Positions 35,075 through 47,360 of a stretch of 64,000 nucleotides of DNA are shown here, one piece after another. The notes under the pieces are model-generated. The model did not search any database, was not told the origin of the DNA, and saw nothing but the letters and a program-made list of their open reading frames with translations. The DNA is taken from NCBI RefSeq assembly GCF_910592395.1, contig NC_088320.1:15188501-15252500 (forward strand), in the 5' to 3' direction. Position numbers and translations under genes: made by a program. How positions within the stretch are numbered: the stretch's first letter is position 1; every line of letters begins with the position of its first letter. The stretch is from Lineus longissimus. Taxonomy: Eukaryota > Nemertea > Pilidiophora > Heteronemertea > Lineidae.

Positions 35075-36331
35075 TTTCGGTATTCCGTTGTTCTAGAAAA
35101 TTTAGTCCACGATAACAAAGTTTTGATCAACAAAGTTCACGGGATTTGCGGAAAGAGAGTCGTTGGTCTCGATTCTGTCACACCAGTGCTATCATATTTA
35201 TTCTGTGGCTGTTCTGTTCTGCATGCTGCTTTCAACCTGGTGTGGGATACTCCATAAGCTGAACTGGACCTTCCCATCTTAAGATACTCAACTGCCTTCA
35301 GAGAGCTGATGTCAGGTTACAGAGCGCAGATGACAATTGAAATATATCGCGTTATTACCACTGCCCGGTCATCACCTCCCGGAGCAGCATTCCAAGAAGC
35401 TTTATTATGTCAAAAGGCCTCACCGAATTGGCTGACACTTATTTGAACCTAACGGAACAAAGGAGACAATTGAAATGTATCGTGTTATGTTACCATTGCC
35501 CGCTCATCAACTCCCCTATCAGCAGTCCCAGAAGCCCAACAGATATGACAAGTCTCATCATTCGTAAGGTGATGAGCCAATATATTAGCGCAGTGCCCAT
35601 GGGCATCGCCCGTCATGCGTCGTCGTCGTGCACACGTTGCAAGAACGGTAGTACATTTCATTATCGAACGTACACATGATCCCCTAGATCAGAGATCGTC
35701 TAAACCAAATTTCGATTTGTTATTGTCCATATTGACCGTAAGTGTTTAAGTGTAATATCTCACTACTTAATGGCCTGTTTTCCTTGAGCAATAGCACAAT
35801 GAGGCGAACAAAAGACCAAGTGGCCTATAGTAGAGGTACCAATCATCCGCCTGTGGTCCAACCGTCCCTTGTCGTAAGCAAAGACAAAGAGCCTATCCGC
35901 CGCCCAGGGACCAACCCCCCACTTTATCCGCCAGGGGCCAACCGTCTACTCTCTAGTTGGAAGGCCAGTTGTGTCTGTGTGTGGGTGTGGGGGGGGGGGG
36001 GACTTGGTTTGCATGCGTTGAGTATTTGGAAGCTGTTCATGGGGGTTTATGATGCGTAATGGATCATGTTCTATTGTGGGACACTAAACAAAGGGAAAAC
36101 ATATTTAGTGAGTACAGTAGTTGGATTGTAGAAAACACATCAGTAACTTTATGTAAACATTGCAGACACTGGAATGGACACCGCATTTCTCGTGTGTTGA
36201 GTCATTAGATTATTCCTAATTATTCCTTGTAAACTGTATGAAATTGTCCTCAGAAATACACCGAACTGTGGAATATTTGTTTCTGTTGTTGTGAAGTATG
36301 AATAGCTGAGGACTGGTTCAAAAGGTGCCGT
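35075..36331. other. Upstream region of GPCR A
   Basis: Non-coding. It includes a G run near 35990 and lacks the 133-bp segment present at the matching point of block B (between about 35788 and 35789). Confidence 0.5.
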
Positions 36332-36493
36332 TGTGACAGCGGATATAGTCCCCCTGGAGTCATAGTCCGGTAGCATTGTATTTGACCAATTAAGCAGCAT
36401 GATCTATTGTACCGCTAACCCTAACCAAAACATTTAGCAATGCGGGCTATTGTTACACGGACTATCAGCCCTAGGACTACTATCCCTTGCACA
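36332..36493. mobile_element. 162-bp E2 MITE, block A only
   Basis: Same 162 bp as E2 at 24469 and 24750, in reverse orientation, flanked by CCGT (36328-36331 and 36494-36497). Block B has one CCGT at the matching point (46512-46515) and no insert. Confidence 0.85.
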
Positions 36494-36507
36494 CCGTAAT
36501 GGGGGTT

Positions 36508-37340
36508 TCATTGACCATGACTAAAAAGATGTTGAAATGTTAATGCATTTGGACGAGTTATGTAGTACTGAGGAATATATTCATTAAGCTGTTGTTCCAA
36601 TTTTGTGCACTCAAAAATGAAATGAAACTCATCACCGACTTTACCTAGATTACACTCGTCACTGATTCTTTTATGTCTTGATACAGACAAGTTATTTTTT
36701 GCACTGACAGGTATCTTGTTCGAACCTGTTCTAAAATCAAATATTACATTACCCAGGTACTCAGTTAACTCAAATAGACAAACTTGCCCCGTTCAGTGCT
36801 GCCACCTGTTATTGAATTTAACAAAAACGTTCTTCCAAATAAGCTCAATTGACCGAATTTTCTACTTACCAAATGTCAGTATGTCTTGTTTTGGAGCATT
36901 TGGTTTATGTGAAGCATTTTTGTTCTGCTTCAAAAGTTTTGTCACGAAGCTGAGCATCTGAGAAATTTAACCAATGGCCGATAATGCATGTAGTATAATT
37001 ACAACAAATATATTGTCATACAATTATACTGTGTAACATAATGTATACAATATTCATACAATAAAATGAGCCAAACCGAACTTATCAGTATCAACAATGC
37101 GAAAGACTCGGTAATAACACATTCAAGTATTTTATGAACAAAGGAAAAAAACATGAAATGTTTATGAATGTTTATTTATTATTTTCAATTGTATCATTTT
37201 TAATTTTTAAAGCCATCATAACAGTAACAGGGATGGCATTCCAATGACGACGAAATATGAAAATAAGTGGATAGCATTATTTCTTATTAATTTTAAGTAG
37301 CATCATTGATAGATTGCGACTCAATTCGATATGATGCTTG
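36508..37340 (-). pseudogene. LINE reverse-transcriptase C-terminal fragment (block A)
   Basis: The minus frame reads FELTEYLGNVIFDF, RTGSNKIPVSA, RISDECN and GDEFHFIFEC, which fits the Cys/His tail of CR1/L2-like RT ORFs. It is 5'-truncated. Sequence up to 37340 also matches the region just downstream of the GPCR stop at 32090-32670. Confidence 0.65.
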
Positions 37341-38203
37341 TGAAGTGTTATGTGAAGTGTCTTTGCATTGGACACTTGCGTGTTAAAATTCTTAAACTAA
37401 ATGAGTCATAACTGAGGGACGATTTGGACATATTTTATGTATAAAGTGCCGCTAATTCCTATCCTAAGAAAGGTTCTAAGATGTCATAGCTCGCCTCCCA
37501 CAGGACACTCCGCAGAGCACGCCTAAACAGGGTGCTATTACAGCACCCTATTTTAAAGGGTGCCTTCTGGCACCCCTAGTTTTTAGAGTACAGTATGAGA
37601 TAGGAAGAAAATCTTAACATAAACTTAACAAGAAAGCCTTGATGGTTCAGTGGATGGTGCGTTCGACTTTGAAACCGGAGGTTATGGGCTCCACTCCCGG
37701 TTAATCCGCACGGCATATTTTCTCTTTTTTCGAATTTTTAAAATGTTCTTGTTATCTATTCATTCATGTACATTTCTCCGGTGCAGATCCAAAGGCCTTG
37801 GGCGTACACCAACCTAATTCACATTCACCCCCTAATTCACATTAACCCCCACCCCCTAATTCACATTCACCCCTAATTCATGAAGATAGGAATTTGAAAT
37901 TTGAAATTGACCATGAAATTTTGGAACACACCAGGAATTTTAATGAGAATTGGAATGCACGCCCTCTCCTTCCGGCCTTCACTCACCGCTGATCTCGGGC
38001 GTGTAATATCAATCAAGTATATCGCCATCGACATTGTAAGCAGCCGATCACTGTTAAAGATTATGCGTATTATGCTTTGATTATCATTAATGACATCACT
38101 GGTCGGACAAGCTGGCCTGGATTCCTAGAAGATTCACCCACTATGATAAGGAATTCTGAGAGTTGCACTCTGGTTTCTGAGCTGTACCAACTACCGTTAG
38201 TGC
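37341..38203. other. Non-coding sequence with hairpins and a tRNA-like sequence
   Basis: Two adjacent hairpins lie at 37540-37580 (GGGTGCTATTACAGCACCC and GGGTGCCTTCTGGCACCC). One 55-bp unit at 37591-37645 is the unit amplified in block B. A tRNA-like stretch follows. Confidence 0.5.
37636..37710 (+). ncRNA. tRNA-Gln(TTG)-like sequence, probably SINE head or pseudogene (block A)
   Basis: The sequence shows an A-box-like TGGTTCAGTGG, an anticodon loop-like CTTTGAA (anticodon TTG) and a B-box-like GGGCTCCACTCCC. The T loop lacks the normal TTCGA and the acceptor arms pair poorly, so it is not a functional tRNA. Non-LTR-like tail sequence is not evident. Confidence 0.45.
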
Positions 38204-38576
38204 CAATAGCATCCCGCGAAGTTACTATTTATAGCTCACAAGGTCATTTGCATAAGATATTGATGACGTTTTAGTCACGTGACAGTCGGACATCGACACT
38301 TATTTCTACGCATTTGAGCTTATTTCAAAGTCAATTATCTTTGACCCTCCATTGTTTTTAGCATGAATGATACAATAGAGTCAGAGAGAGATATATTCAG
38401 AACAATTATGTAGTATTTCCAACACTCGGACATCTGCCAGATTGAATCTAACTGCCCTAGTTAGAAAGCCTGAATCCATTACGAAACCGCATGTTTGGTC
38501 GACATTGCCTGTAATTCAGCGATGGGGAAATAGAGGGCAGCAGCTGCAGTGACGTCATCTTCGCGGAATGCTATTG
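38204..38576. mobile_element. MITE with CAATAGCATTCCGCGAAG ends, copy 2, inverted relative to block B
   Basis: A 373-bp element with identical outer flanks (AGTGC| and |CGCAAGG) to the block B copy at 48776-49148, but the interior is in the opposite orientation. Confidence 0.85.
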
Positions 38577-38764
38577 CGCAAGGGTATAGTTTATCCAAAG
38601 CGATGAAATGCTCTGGACGACTAGTACAACCGATCATTTAGTCCTTATTGTGATAAACACACAGTCATGTAGGTTTGGAATTATGGTTTCTGCTCATGCC
38701 ATACCTCTTCAGGCATGTCAGGGCCTGTCAGGCTTAGACTCCCGGGGCAGTCCATTTCATCATT

Positions 38765-39026
38765 CTATTCATTGTACTGTATGGGTGAGAGACGAGGCCG
38801 GTCCACTGCGTCAGGAGTGCAGTTCGACTGCATATCCATAAACTGTTTCCTTGTACCGCTTCCCTCCGTTTCGTGTTCGCTTATCACCTCGTGATAGCGC
38901 AACACACAGACTGAACCTTTCTTTGGCTCATTGGACGTTCCCATTGATTGTACCAGTAAACATGATATAAAAGCAAAAGTGACAATGCCCCAAGTCCACA
39001 AGCTCACAAGAGGACAGCCTATGGAG
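38765..39026 (-). CDS. Possible small secreted-type exon, copy A (low confidence)
   Basis: The minus frame of about 80 codons starts at a candidate acceptor (CTGCTTCTCCATAG) and has a hydrophobic segment (IVTFAFISCLLVQSMG) followed by a polar region with Cys (GSVCVLRYHEV, MQSNCTPDA). There is no Met before the hydrophobic part. The same frame is intact in block B. Part of the sequence (about 38735-38850) resembles a segment at 52550-52650, so it may be repeat-derived. Confidence 0.25.
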
Positions 39027-39796
39027 AAGCAGGACCTATAAGAAAAAGGCAGATGGAATGATGATTCTTATATTTACAGTTATAGCTAATGACATGTTCA
39101 TAGTTCTTTGCCTCCTTTTCTGAGACAATATACAGAGATAAACATTGATCTAAGAGTTGAAAAGCGACCCCAACGAGTTTGATTAGGGCAGTATAATTAG
39201 TTTTGTCATGCACAGTAAGTAGTACCGCCCATACCTCGCCATCTCACCCAGACCTCATTTGAAATTTTCTCCAAAAGTCCAGCGAAGTTGTCAATTTTTA
39301 CCCTAACAGTAGCGATGATGTCCATTTTACTCCAACAGTAGACATTGGTGACTGGACCTATCAACGGACCTGTGCGTCACGGGATACTCTGTTATGTCAG
39401 TCCTAGCGGTTACCTGGCGTTTGCGAGCAATGTTGAAACATGTTAAATGTGTTTTCAAAGCTTATTCAGGAAATTGGGCTAGTCAGTTTAGTGGACTATC
39501 CATGTTCGTCTAAAATCCCGCAGCACTCACAAACGCAAAATCAAAGCTGTCATTATAGAACTGTGTAGTGCGGTGCAACCATTAGAGAGTTTGAGATCTG
39601 CAACTTATAGCAAAACTTATACGTATACAGTACTTATAAACATCTCAGGCTGCCTACCTTGGAACGTGGAATGCGGATTCGATTCCACCAGTGCCTTGTG
39701 ACCAATTACATCTCGCCTTACAAACGCACGATGTTTTGGCGAACAGTAACGCAAGAAATATGAATTATCATAGGCATTGTCGTTCGAGGCCATTCA

Positions 39797-40229
39797 ATAG
39801 GACCATTTAGATGACAGAAAAATAGCCACATGCGATCCGATTGAATCCAAATGTGGTTTAAGTTTTTCTCGTCTAAATGCAAAATTATCCGGATCAATGT
39901 GGTCCCATCCGGATTTTAAAAAAAACATCGATCGAGGTAGTTTTAATATAGATGCATCCGGATTCATCCGAATCAAAAGCGTCGTCTAAACCCAAATGGA
40001 TACCGAACCCGGATAAAATTTACCTGGGCGCATGCGCACTAACGTATTTTTACACCGCCACAAGCACCAGGTATTGAAGAGTTCCACATCTATAGAAATG
40101 CGTCCAGATGAGACCCCGGCGCTGATCGTCTAAATGCGCGCATTTTTTATATTTGAATGTGATTCGATCGGATCGCATCCGGATCTGATCCGACTTTTTT
40201 TTTTTCGCCTGCCATCTAAATGGTCCTAT
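39797..40229. mobile_element. MITE with ATAGGACCATTTAGATG ends, copy in block B
   Basis: Counterpart of 29731-30163. The left end here matches the right end better (ATAGGACCATTTAG), so block A carries the derived base. Confidence 0.7.
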
Positions 40230-41493
40230 AGTATTCAAACTCAACCTGGATGGACAAGGAGTTGGCGACACAAGTTGTCCGATGATGACGGCGTTACCGG
40301 TGTAATGTTTTTGAGTGTTTCTGTTTTTGAGTGTTTCCCCTCATTGTTTGGGAACGCTCAAAAATAGATTGACAAGTTTTTCTGTGTATCCCCCCTATTG
40401 AAAAGTCGTGGTCTCTCTAGCTGCCTATTGTTTGGAAACACTGACACATGGGGAACAACCACAGATGTTACACCGGCTCTGCCGTCTTAATTCGCCTTTG
40501 TGTGCTTAGAGCAATGTTGACGAGGCAATACAAAGGCAATCACAATTGCCTCCTGATGGTAAGGGTACTGCTTTCATAAAAAAAACAGGCTTGTTCCCTT
40601 GTTTGACTTTGACATTTCACCCACATTATTTGAGAAAAAAACCGTACAGAGTGGAAAATTTGTGTGATTGATCTTTGTCGATTTCGATTAATCAGAGTCT
40701 TTCAAATAATTTATTTGAAAGACTCTGGATTAATCAACGAATATACGAGTCCATGTATGCGCCAGCCCTTTTTTTACTCTTTTTTCTACCAGAACCCTAC
40801 TCTGGACGTAAAAGGTAACGCCCTCAAGGTGTAAATTCAAACTCCGCATAAAATATGATGTGAATGATTTTGAAATCAGAGTGGAATATACAAAAGAAAA
40901 AGCTTGTTTTTGGTGGCAGTTCGTTTCATTTCCCTTAAAATCCACTTACGTCGTATTTTTCGGTCTCCGCGTATAGAAACACGATTATGTAATAGACTCG
41001 GCGCCGATTGATGACGATGACAGCATAGAAGCAAGAATAAGTCTTCTGATGGGTTTCATATTCAGCTGAGGCCCGCGTGTAAGAATTTGACGGATTGAAC
41101 GCAGAAAAATGCCCACAGAACCGGCCTTTTCTCTGTCTGTGGTTATCTGTTGGCGGTTGTAATTAGATATGAGCTAATATAGTTTCCTTAATTATTGAAG
41201 CTGTGTTATCTCAGTTCTGACTCACAGCCAGAGCATTTTCACCCAGGCTGGAAGATTTGACTTATGTACAACTTATGATGGGAAAAAATCGGTCCCAAAT
41301 TTGATGACGTACATTGAACAATTGAACATAAGATGGCAAAAAATTATTAGACTATAAGAACCGGTCTTTACTCTCATATACAAGGATGGAAAATACATAA
41401 AAAGGAAAGATAACATGCTAGTATCCACCTAGCGCTTTTTCAATAAAGATTGCCGTCTCAAATTCGTTCGAGTTTTGTAGATTTCAAAACTTG

Positions 41494-42724
41494 TTGATAT
41501 TTTAATGCATTTCGACGAGTTTTGTTGTACTGAGGAATATATTCAATACGTTGTTGTTCCAATTTTGTGCACACAAAAATGAAATGAAACTCATCACCGA
41601 CACCGACTGTATTTCAATTGTCACGGATTCATTCATGTCTTGGGACAGCCAAGTTATTTCTTGCATTGACAGGTATCTTGTTCGTACCCAGATACTCATT
41701 TAACTGACATGAGACAAGACCACCATTGAATATTCACAGGTTGGAGGATTCAGACCTATCAATTAGACGCGAGTATGTTTTTAACTGTCAAGTGCATAAT
41801 TATTTGGTGTGGTAAGTCTACAGATATAAAGAAATAATTTGATGAAAAAAATAATTTTGAATTTTGCTATTTTTGCAATAAGAGGCGTGTTTTGAGATTT
41901 TTCTGCCAGTTGGCTGAAAAGAGTGGAAATATCAACGTCTGTCCAAGTTGTCGATTATCAAAACATTTCCGTGGTCAACTACTAGTTTACATTTCAACAT
42001 CTACTCGCCCGACTGTCCGGAATATCATATCAACATTTCAGATTCACAACCCCACGCAGTATTTGATGCGACGCGGTCAAACATTGACAATTTAGCTGCT
42101 AAAAGACTTAAAAATCAATGGTGGACTTGTCTATCACATAGGTAAACTTGTCCCGTTCAATGTCGCCACTTATTAATGAATTTAACTAAAAGCTCAATTG
42201 ACCGGATTGTCAATCTGATTTTGGAACATTTGGTTAATGTGAAGTAACCACATGACTTATCACGATAACAGCATTTTTATTCTGCCCAAAAAATGTTGTA
42301 ACGAATTCGAAACTAAGGCAAGCATCTGACGGGATTCAACCAATGGCCGATGATGCATGTAGTATATTTACAACAAATATATTTTCATACAATTATACAG
42401 TATAACATATTGTATACAATATTTATACAATAAAATTAGGCAAACGAACCTGGCAGTATAAAAAATGAGACAGACTCGGTAATAGCACATTCAAGTAATT
42501 TAGCAGGAAAACCTGAAATATTTAGGAATGTTTATTCATTCATTATATTCAGCATTATAATTTTGAAAGCCGTTATGAAGAACTGGGATTAATAACATTC
42601 CAATGACGACGAAATATGAAAATTAGTGGATAGCAGTTTTTCTCATGAATTTTAAGTTATATCATTGATAGATTGCTTTCACATTTAATTCGGTGAGATG
42701 CTTGACTAGCAATGTACTGCATCA
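41494..42724 (-). pseudogene. LINE tail relic downstream of GPCR B
   Basis: Counterpart of 31440-32670, with the same internal MITE and a poly(A) signal for GPCR B at 42531-42536 (AATAAA on minus). Confidence 0.55.
41711..42135. mobile_element. MITE with GAGACAAGACCAC ends, copy 2 (block B)
   Basis: A 425-bp counterpart of 31657-32081 in the duplicated block, with the same ACAT flanks, so it was inserted before the segmental duplication. Confidence 0.8.
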
Positions 42725-42731
42725 GAAGATT

Positions 42732-45128
42732 TTATTTGAAAGCACATTTCAGTGCTTGTCGAAACTCATGCCGAAAACGATCTCCTCCCGCCGCACAATA
42801 TAAGTAGAAGTTCATAGCGTGATTTGAAGCGTGCATCGCGTAAGCCAATGGATAGAGTGTGGTCATCATCGCCTTACCGACAGGCCCAAAGCCTTCAAAG
42901 TTATTCAACCGCACTGCCCTGAACACGGCAAGTGGAGTAACCTGTATAAAGAAAACGAACGAGACGCTCAACAACATCCTTGTGACAGTCTTCTGTTTGT
43001 TACCACTTGCTTTGATGTCGTTGCGTGGTTGTGCACTTACATGCATCTTGTTAGCTGACCGCAATTTCAATATAAATGCAATATTCGCGCTAAACATAAT
43101 TATGCAGGGAATATATGCTCTGAAGCTGGTCATGAGTTCCCCGAGCACGTCTGTGTACCAGGCGTCAACAAAGGCTAACGTGCAAAAACCAAAAAGTGCA
43201 AAATCCGGCCCATCTGGTTTGGTTACAATTAGCATTGGGATGTTAACTGAGACAGAGCCTATAACGATTCCAATCAGAATGCGCCGTGTGAGTTTGATAT
43301 TACTCATGACAGCCTTGGCCTTAAGGGGCTGGTAGACGCAAACCAGTCTCTGTGACGTCATAAAGGCTAAGATCCATACACTTACGGTCGAGCAAGAACA
43401 TAATAATAAGAAAAAACAAGGGCAAAAGTACCATATGTAGAATATATCTAGGCTGATGTTCCATCCATAAAAAAACAGCATATTAAAAACTGTGCAAATA
43501 ATGAGATCGGGAACAGCCAGGGCCGCCATCAGAAAGCATGTGCTATTTTCTCTGTAGCGCTTCTTGCTCATAATGATCAAGCTCATGATACTACCAAACG
43601 TACCAAAACCAAATAAAATAACTGGGAGAGACCACCTGAACACTTTTTCTGTCTTCTGAAGATGACCAATTAGAATACGATCAGACTCAGTCAAGTTCCC
43701 AGAAGATGTCGCATTTTGATCAAATATGTTTGACGAAGAGTTATCGTCTGGCCTGTTAACAGAAACCAATGAAGAGTTGTTGATCTTATCTGTATCCTCA
43801 ACCGTCCATGCACTGGTCTTTCTCTTTGCAGGTGTGACCAAATCCGCAAAAGTCATAACACTGGTCGTTCCCTCAGCAGCTTCTTCAGATGTAGGAAGAG
43901 CACCCTGAACCGCCATCACACGATCCCTTCCCACAGAAGACGTGATTGTATCCTCAATTGGCATAACACTGACCACAATTTGTGTAGACGTAATCGTATC
44001 CGCGAATGTCATAACAGAAGCCGATCTTTCAGTCGATATGACCATTTCCTCAACTGCTATCACACTGCCATCCGCTCGAGAAGATGCAATGGCATCCGCT
44101 GCTGTAATGACACCGGCCACTCTCTCAGTAGATGTGACGGTGACCGTGTCCGCTATTTCCATAACACTGGTCGTTTCCAAAGAATGCCTGAATGTATCAT
44201 CAGCGGATACCCCACTGGCTGTTCCTACTGTAGACAGGAAACCCCCCTCAACTCTCATGATATTAGCCCTCTCAGCGGGTGTGACGTTTTCCTCAACCGT
44301 CCGCGCACTTGTCTTTCTCTTTGCAGATGTGACCAAATCCGCGAATGTCATAACACTGGTCGTTCCCTCAGCATCCCCAGGAGACATCACTCTGGCTGAT
44401 CTGTCAGCAGGTAAGACTTTATCCTCGACTGTTATCAAATTAATCGCTACCTCAGCAGATGTAGCCGTTTCCTCAACTTCCATTGTAGAATGTTCAGAGT
44501 CAGTAGTAAGGGTTGTTTCGTCATTAGACATGTTAGAAGGTTCCTGTTCATCACCAACTTCCAGAATCTTACGTCCCACCATGTACTGAGTTCCGACGTG
44601 TCGCCTTGAATTAGCCACTTTGTCAGAAATCTCCACAAACGCTTTTGGCAGATAGTATCGTCTTAGAACACTTCTTCTAATTTTGTCGGACGATTTTTTT
44701 CCAGTGTTCGATTCGGAAGAACTTTTTGATCGATCTATCAACACCGGGGATTTTATCTCAGTGGGCATCCTTAAATCTCTCCTCGTTGCTGACTTGTTAC
44801 CATAAACGTCCCTTGGTTCTATTGTCCTCATCGTATTGTCGGCGAGATTAGTCCCTGCCTTTGCTGTCTTCTTTACCGCATCATCGAGATCAGTTCCCCT
44901 TTCTATCGTACTATGCACGTTGATCTCAAAATTCTCTTCTGATTCTACTGTCCTCTGTTGTTCCTCTATGACACTCACGAGCGCCTCCCCGAGCCCAGGA
45001 TTACCACCGTCAGAACCAGATGTGCTGACGGTATTCCTTTTCTTAACCAGGACGTGTGATTGTAGACGGCTGCAGTAGATCGCAACATAAATGAAAACCG
45101 CGAAGCAAACGAGAGTTAATTTGGACAT
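42732..45128 (-). CDS. Rhodopsin-like GPCR with a long repeat-rich N-terminus, copy B
   Basis: An intact 798-aa single-exon paralogue of the gene at 32678-35074, with the same signal peptide-like start, repeat-rich extracellular stalk and 7TM core, including the SQR variant of DRY. Compared by eye, the two proteins differ at three sites in the first 490 residues (K/R, L/R, V/I). In the 7TM part they differ at eleven sites, among them L/M and V/L in TM1, A/M in TM2, F/L in TM3, M/K and R/K in ICL2, F/L in ECL2, T/K and S/G in ICL3, Y/N in ECL3 and S/A in TM7. Both frames are open, so both may be expressed. The copies may differ in coupling or ligand specificity, but that is inference. Confidence 0.85.
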   Translation of the reverse strand: MSKLTLVCFAVFIYVAIYCSRLQSHVLVKKRNTVSTSGSDGGNPGLGEALVSVIEEQQRTVESEENFEINVHSTIERGTDLDDAVKKTAKAGTNLADNTMRTIEPRDVYGNKSATRRDLRMPTEIKSPVLIDRSKSSSESNTGKKSSDKIRRSVLRRYYLPKAFVEISDKVANSRRHVGTQYMVGRKILEVGDEQEPSNMSNDETTLTTDSEHSTMEVEETATSAEVAINLITVEDKVLPADRSARVMSPGDAEGTTSVMTFADLVTSAKRKTSARTVEENVTPAERANIMRVEGGFLSTVGTASGVSADDTFRHSLETTSVMEIADTVTVTSTERVAGVITAADAIASSRADGSVIAVEEMVISTERSASVMTFADTITSTQIVVSVMPIEDTITSSVGRDRVMAVQGALPTSEEAAEGTTSVMTFADLVTPAKRKTSAWTVEDTDKINNSSLVSVNRPDDNSSSNIFDQNATSSGNLTESDRILIGHLQKTEKVFRWSLPVILFGFGTFGSIMSLIIMSKKRYRENSTCFLMAALAVPDLIICTVFNMLFFYGWNISLDIFYIWYFCPCFFLLLCSCSTVSVWILAFMTSQRLVCVYQPLKAKAVMSNIKLTRRILIGIVIGSVSVNIPMLIVTKPDGPDFALFGFCTLAFVDAWYTDVLGELMTSFRAYIPCIIMFSANIAFILKLRSANKMHVSAQPRNDIKASGNKQKTVTRMLLSVSFVFFIQVTPLAVFRAVRLNNFEGFGPVGKAMMTTLYPLAYAMHASNHAMNFYLYCAAGGDRFRHEFRQALKCAFK

Positions 45129-46525
45129 TTTCGGTATTCCGTTGTTCTAGAAAATTTAGTCCACGATAACAAAGTTTTGATCAACAAAGTTCACGGGATT
45201 TGCGGAAAGAGAGTCGTTGGTCTCGATTCTGTCACACCAGTGCTATCATATTTATTCTGTGGCTGTTCTGTTCTGCATGCTGCTTTCAACCTGGTGTGGG
45301 ATACTCCATAATCTGAACTGAACCTTCCCATCTTAGGATACTCAACTGTCTTCAGAGAGCTGATGTCAGGTTACAGAGCGCAGATGACAATTGAAATATA
45401 TCGCGTTATTACCACTGCCCGGTCATCACCTCCCGGAGCAGCATTCCAAGAAGCTTTATTATGTCAAAAGGCCTCACCGAATTGGCTGACACTTAATTGA
45501 ACCTAACGGAACAAAGGAGACAATTGAAATGTATCGTGTTATGTTACCATTGCCCGCTCATCAACTCCCCTATCAGCAGTCCCAGAAGCCCAACAGATAT
45601 GACAAGTCTCATCATTCGTAAGGTGATGAGCCAATATATTAGCGCAGTGCCCATGGGCATCGCCCGTCATGCGTCGTCGTCGTGCACACGTTGCAAGAAC
45701 GGTAGTACATTTCATTATCGAACGTACACATGATCCCCTAGATCAGAGATCGTCTAAACCAAATTTCGATTTGTTATTGTCCATATTGACCGTAAGTGTT
45801 TAAGTGTAATATCTCACTACTTAATGGCCTGTTTTCCTTGGGACTGTTATCATACAGGCACTCCTAGCAAGGACACACCACATTGTGTACTAATTTCAGT
45901 TGGCCATGGTAGAAAAAAGTGCCACGATGTAAATGCCTAGCCAATCGAATGTTTGTCCCACTGCCTAACCCGAGCAATAGCACAATGAGGCGAACAAAAG
46001 ACCAAGTGGCCTATAGTAGAGGTACCAATCATCCGCCTGTGGTCCAACCGTCCCTTGTCGTAAGCAAAGACAAAGAGCCTATCCGCCGCCCAGGGACCAA
46101 CCTCCCCACTTTATCCGCCAGGGGCCAACCGTCTACTCTCTAGTTGGAAGGCCAGTTGTGTCTGTGTGTGGGTGTGGGGGGGGGGACTTGGTTTGCATGC
46201 GTTGAGTATTTGGAAGCTGTACATGGGGGTTTATGATGCGTAATGGATCATGTCCTATTGTGGGACACTAAACAAAGGGAAAACATATTTAGTGAGTACA
46301 GTAGTTGGATTGTAGAAAACACATCAGTAACTTTATGTAAACATTGCAGACACTGGAATGGACACCGCATTTCTCGTGTGTTGAGTCATTAGATTATTCC
46401 TAATTATTCCTTGTAAACTGTATGAAATTGTCCTTAGAAATACACCGAACTGTGGAACATTTGTTTCTGTTGTTGTGAAGTATGAATAGCTGAGGACTGG
46501 TTCAAAAGGTGCCGTAACGGGGGTT
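45129..46525. other. Upstream region of GPCR B with a B-specific 133-bp segment
   Basis: Matches 35075-36507 of block A, except for an extra segment at about 45840-45972 bounded by CCTTG and AGCAATAG, and the absence of the E2 MITE. The extra segment has no TIRs that I can see. Confidence 0.6.
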
Positions 46526-47360
46526 TCATTGACCATGACTAAAAAGCTGTTGAAATGTTAATGCATTTGGACGAGTTCTGTAGTACTGAGGAATATATTC
46601 ATTAAGCTGTTGTTCCAATTTTGTGCACTCAAAAATGAAATGAAACTCATCACCGACTTTACCTAGATTACACTCGTCACTGATTCTTTTATGTCTTGAG
46701 ACAGACAAGTTATTTTTTGCACTGACAGGTATCTTGTTCGAACCTGTTCTAAAATCAAATATTACATTACCCAGGTACTCAGTTAACTCAAATAGACAAA
46801 CTTGCCCCGTTCAGTGCTGCCACCTGTTATTGAATTTAACAAAAACGTTCTTCCAAATAAGCTCAATTGACCGAATTTTCTACTTACCAAAATGTCAGTA
46901 TGTCTTGTTTAGGAGCATTTGGTTTATGTGAAGCATTTTTGTTCTGCTTCAAAAGTTTTGTCACGAAGCTGAGCATCTGAGGGGATTTAACCAATCGCCG
47001 ATAATGCATGTAGTATAATTACAACAAATATATTTTCATACAATTATACTGTGTAACATAATGTATACAATATTCATACAATAAAATAAGCCAAACCGAA
47101 CTTATCAGTATCAACTATGCGAAAGACTCGGTAATAACACATTCAAGTAATTGATGAATATAGGAAAAAAACATGAAATGTTTAGGAATGTTTATTTATT
47201 ATTTTCAATTGTATCATTTTTAATTTTTAAAGCCATCATAACAGTAACAGGGATAGCATTCCAATGACGACGAAATATGAAAATAAGTGGATAGCATTAT
47301 TTCTTATTAATTTTAGGTAGCATCATTGATAGATTGCGACTCAATTCGATATGATGCTTG
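46526..47360 (-). pseudogene. LINE reverse-transcriptase C-terminal fragment (block B)
   Basis: Counterpart of 36508-37340. The minus frame again contains RISDECN and GDEFHFIFEC. Confidence 0.65.

Larger units (their letters stand above)
28955..39029. repeat. Segmental duplication, copy A (about 10.1 kb)
   Basis: The whole block is repeated head to tail at 39030-49605 with differences of roughly one to a few percent. The left edge reads ATACAG|GACCTAT, the A/B junction AAGCAG|GACCTAT and the right edge of B AAGCAG|CCCTAT, so the breakpoints share CAG. Each block holds one GPCR gene, LINE tails, several MITEs and a tRNA-like sequence in the same order. Confidence 0.9.
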
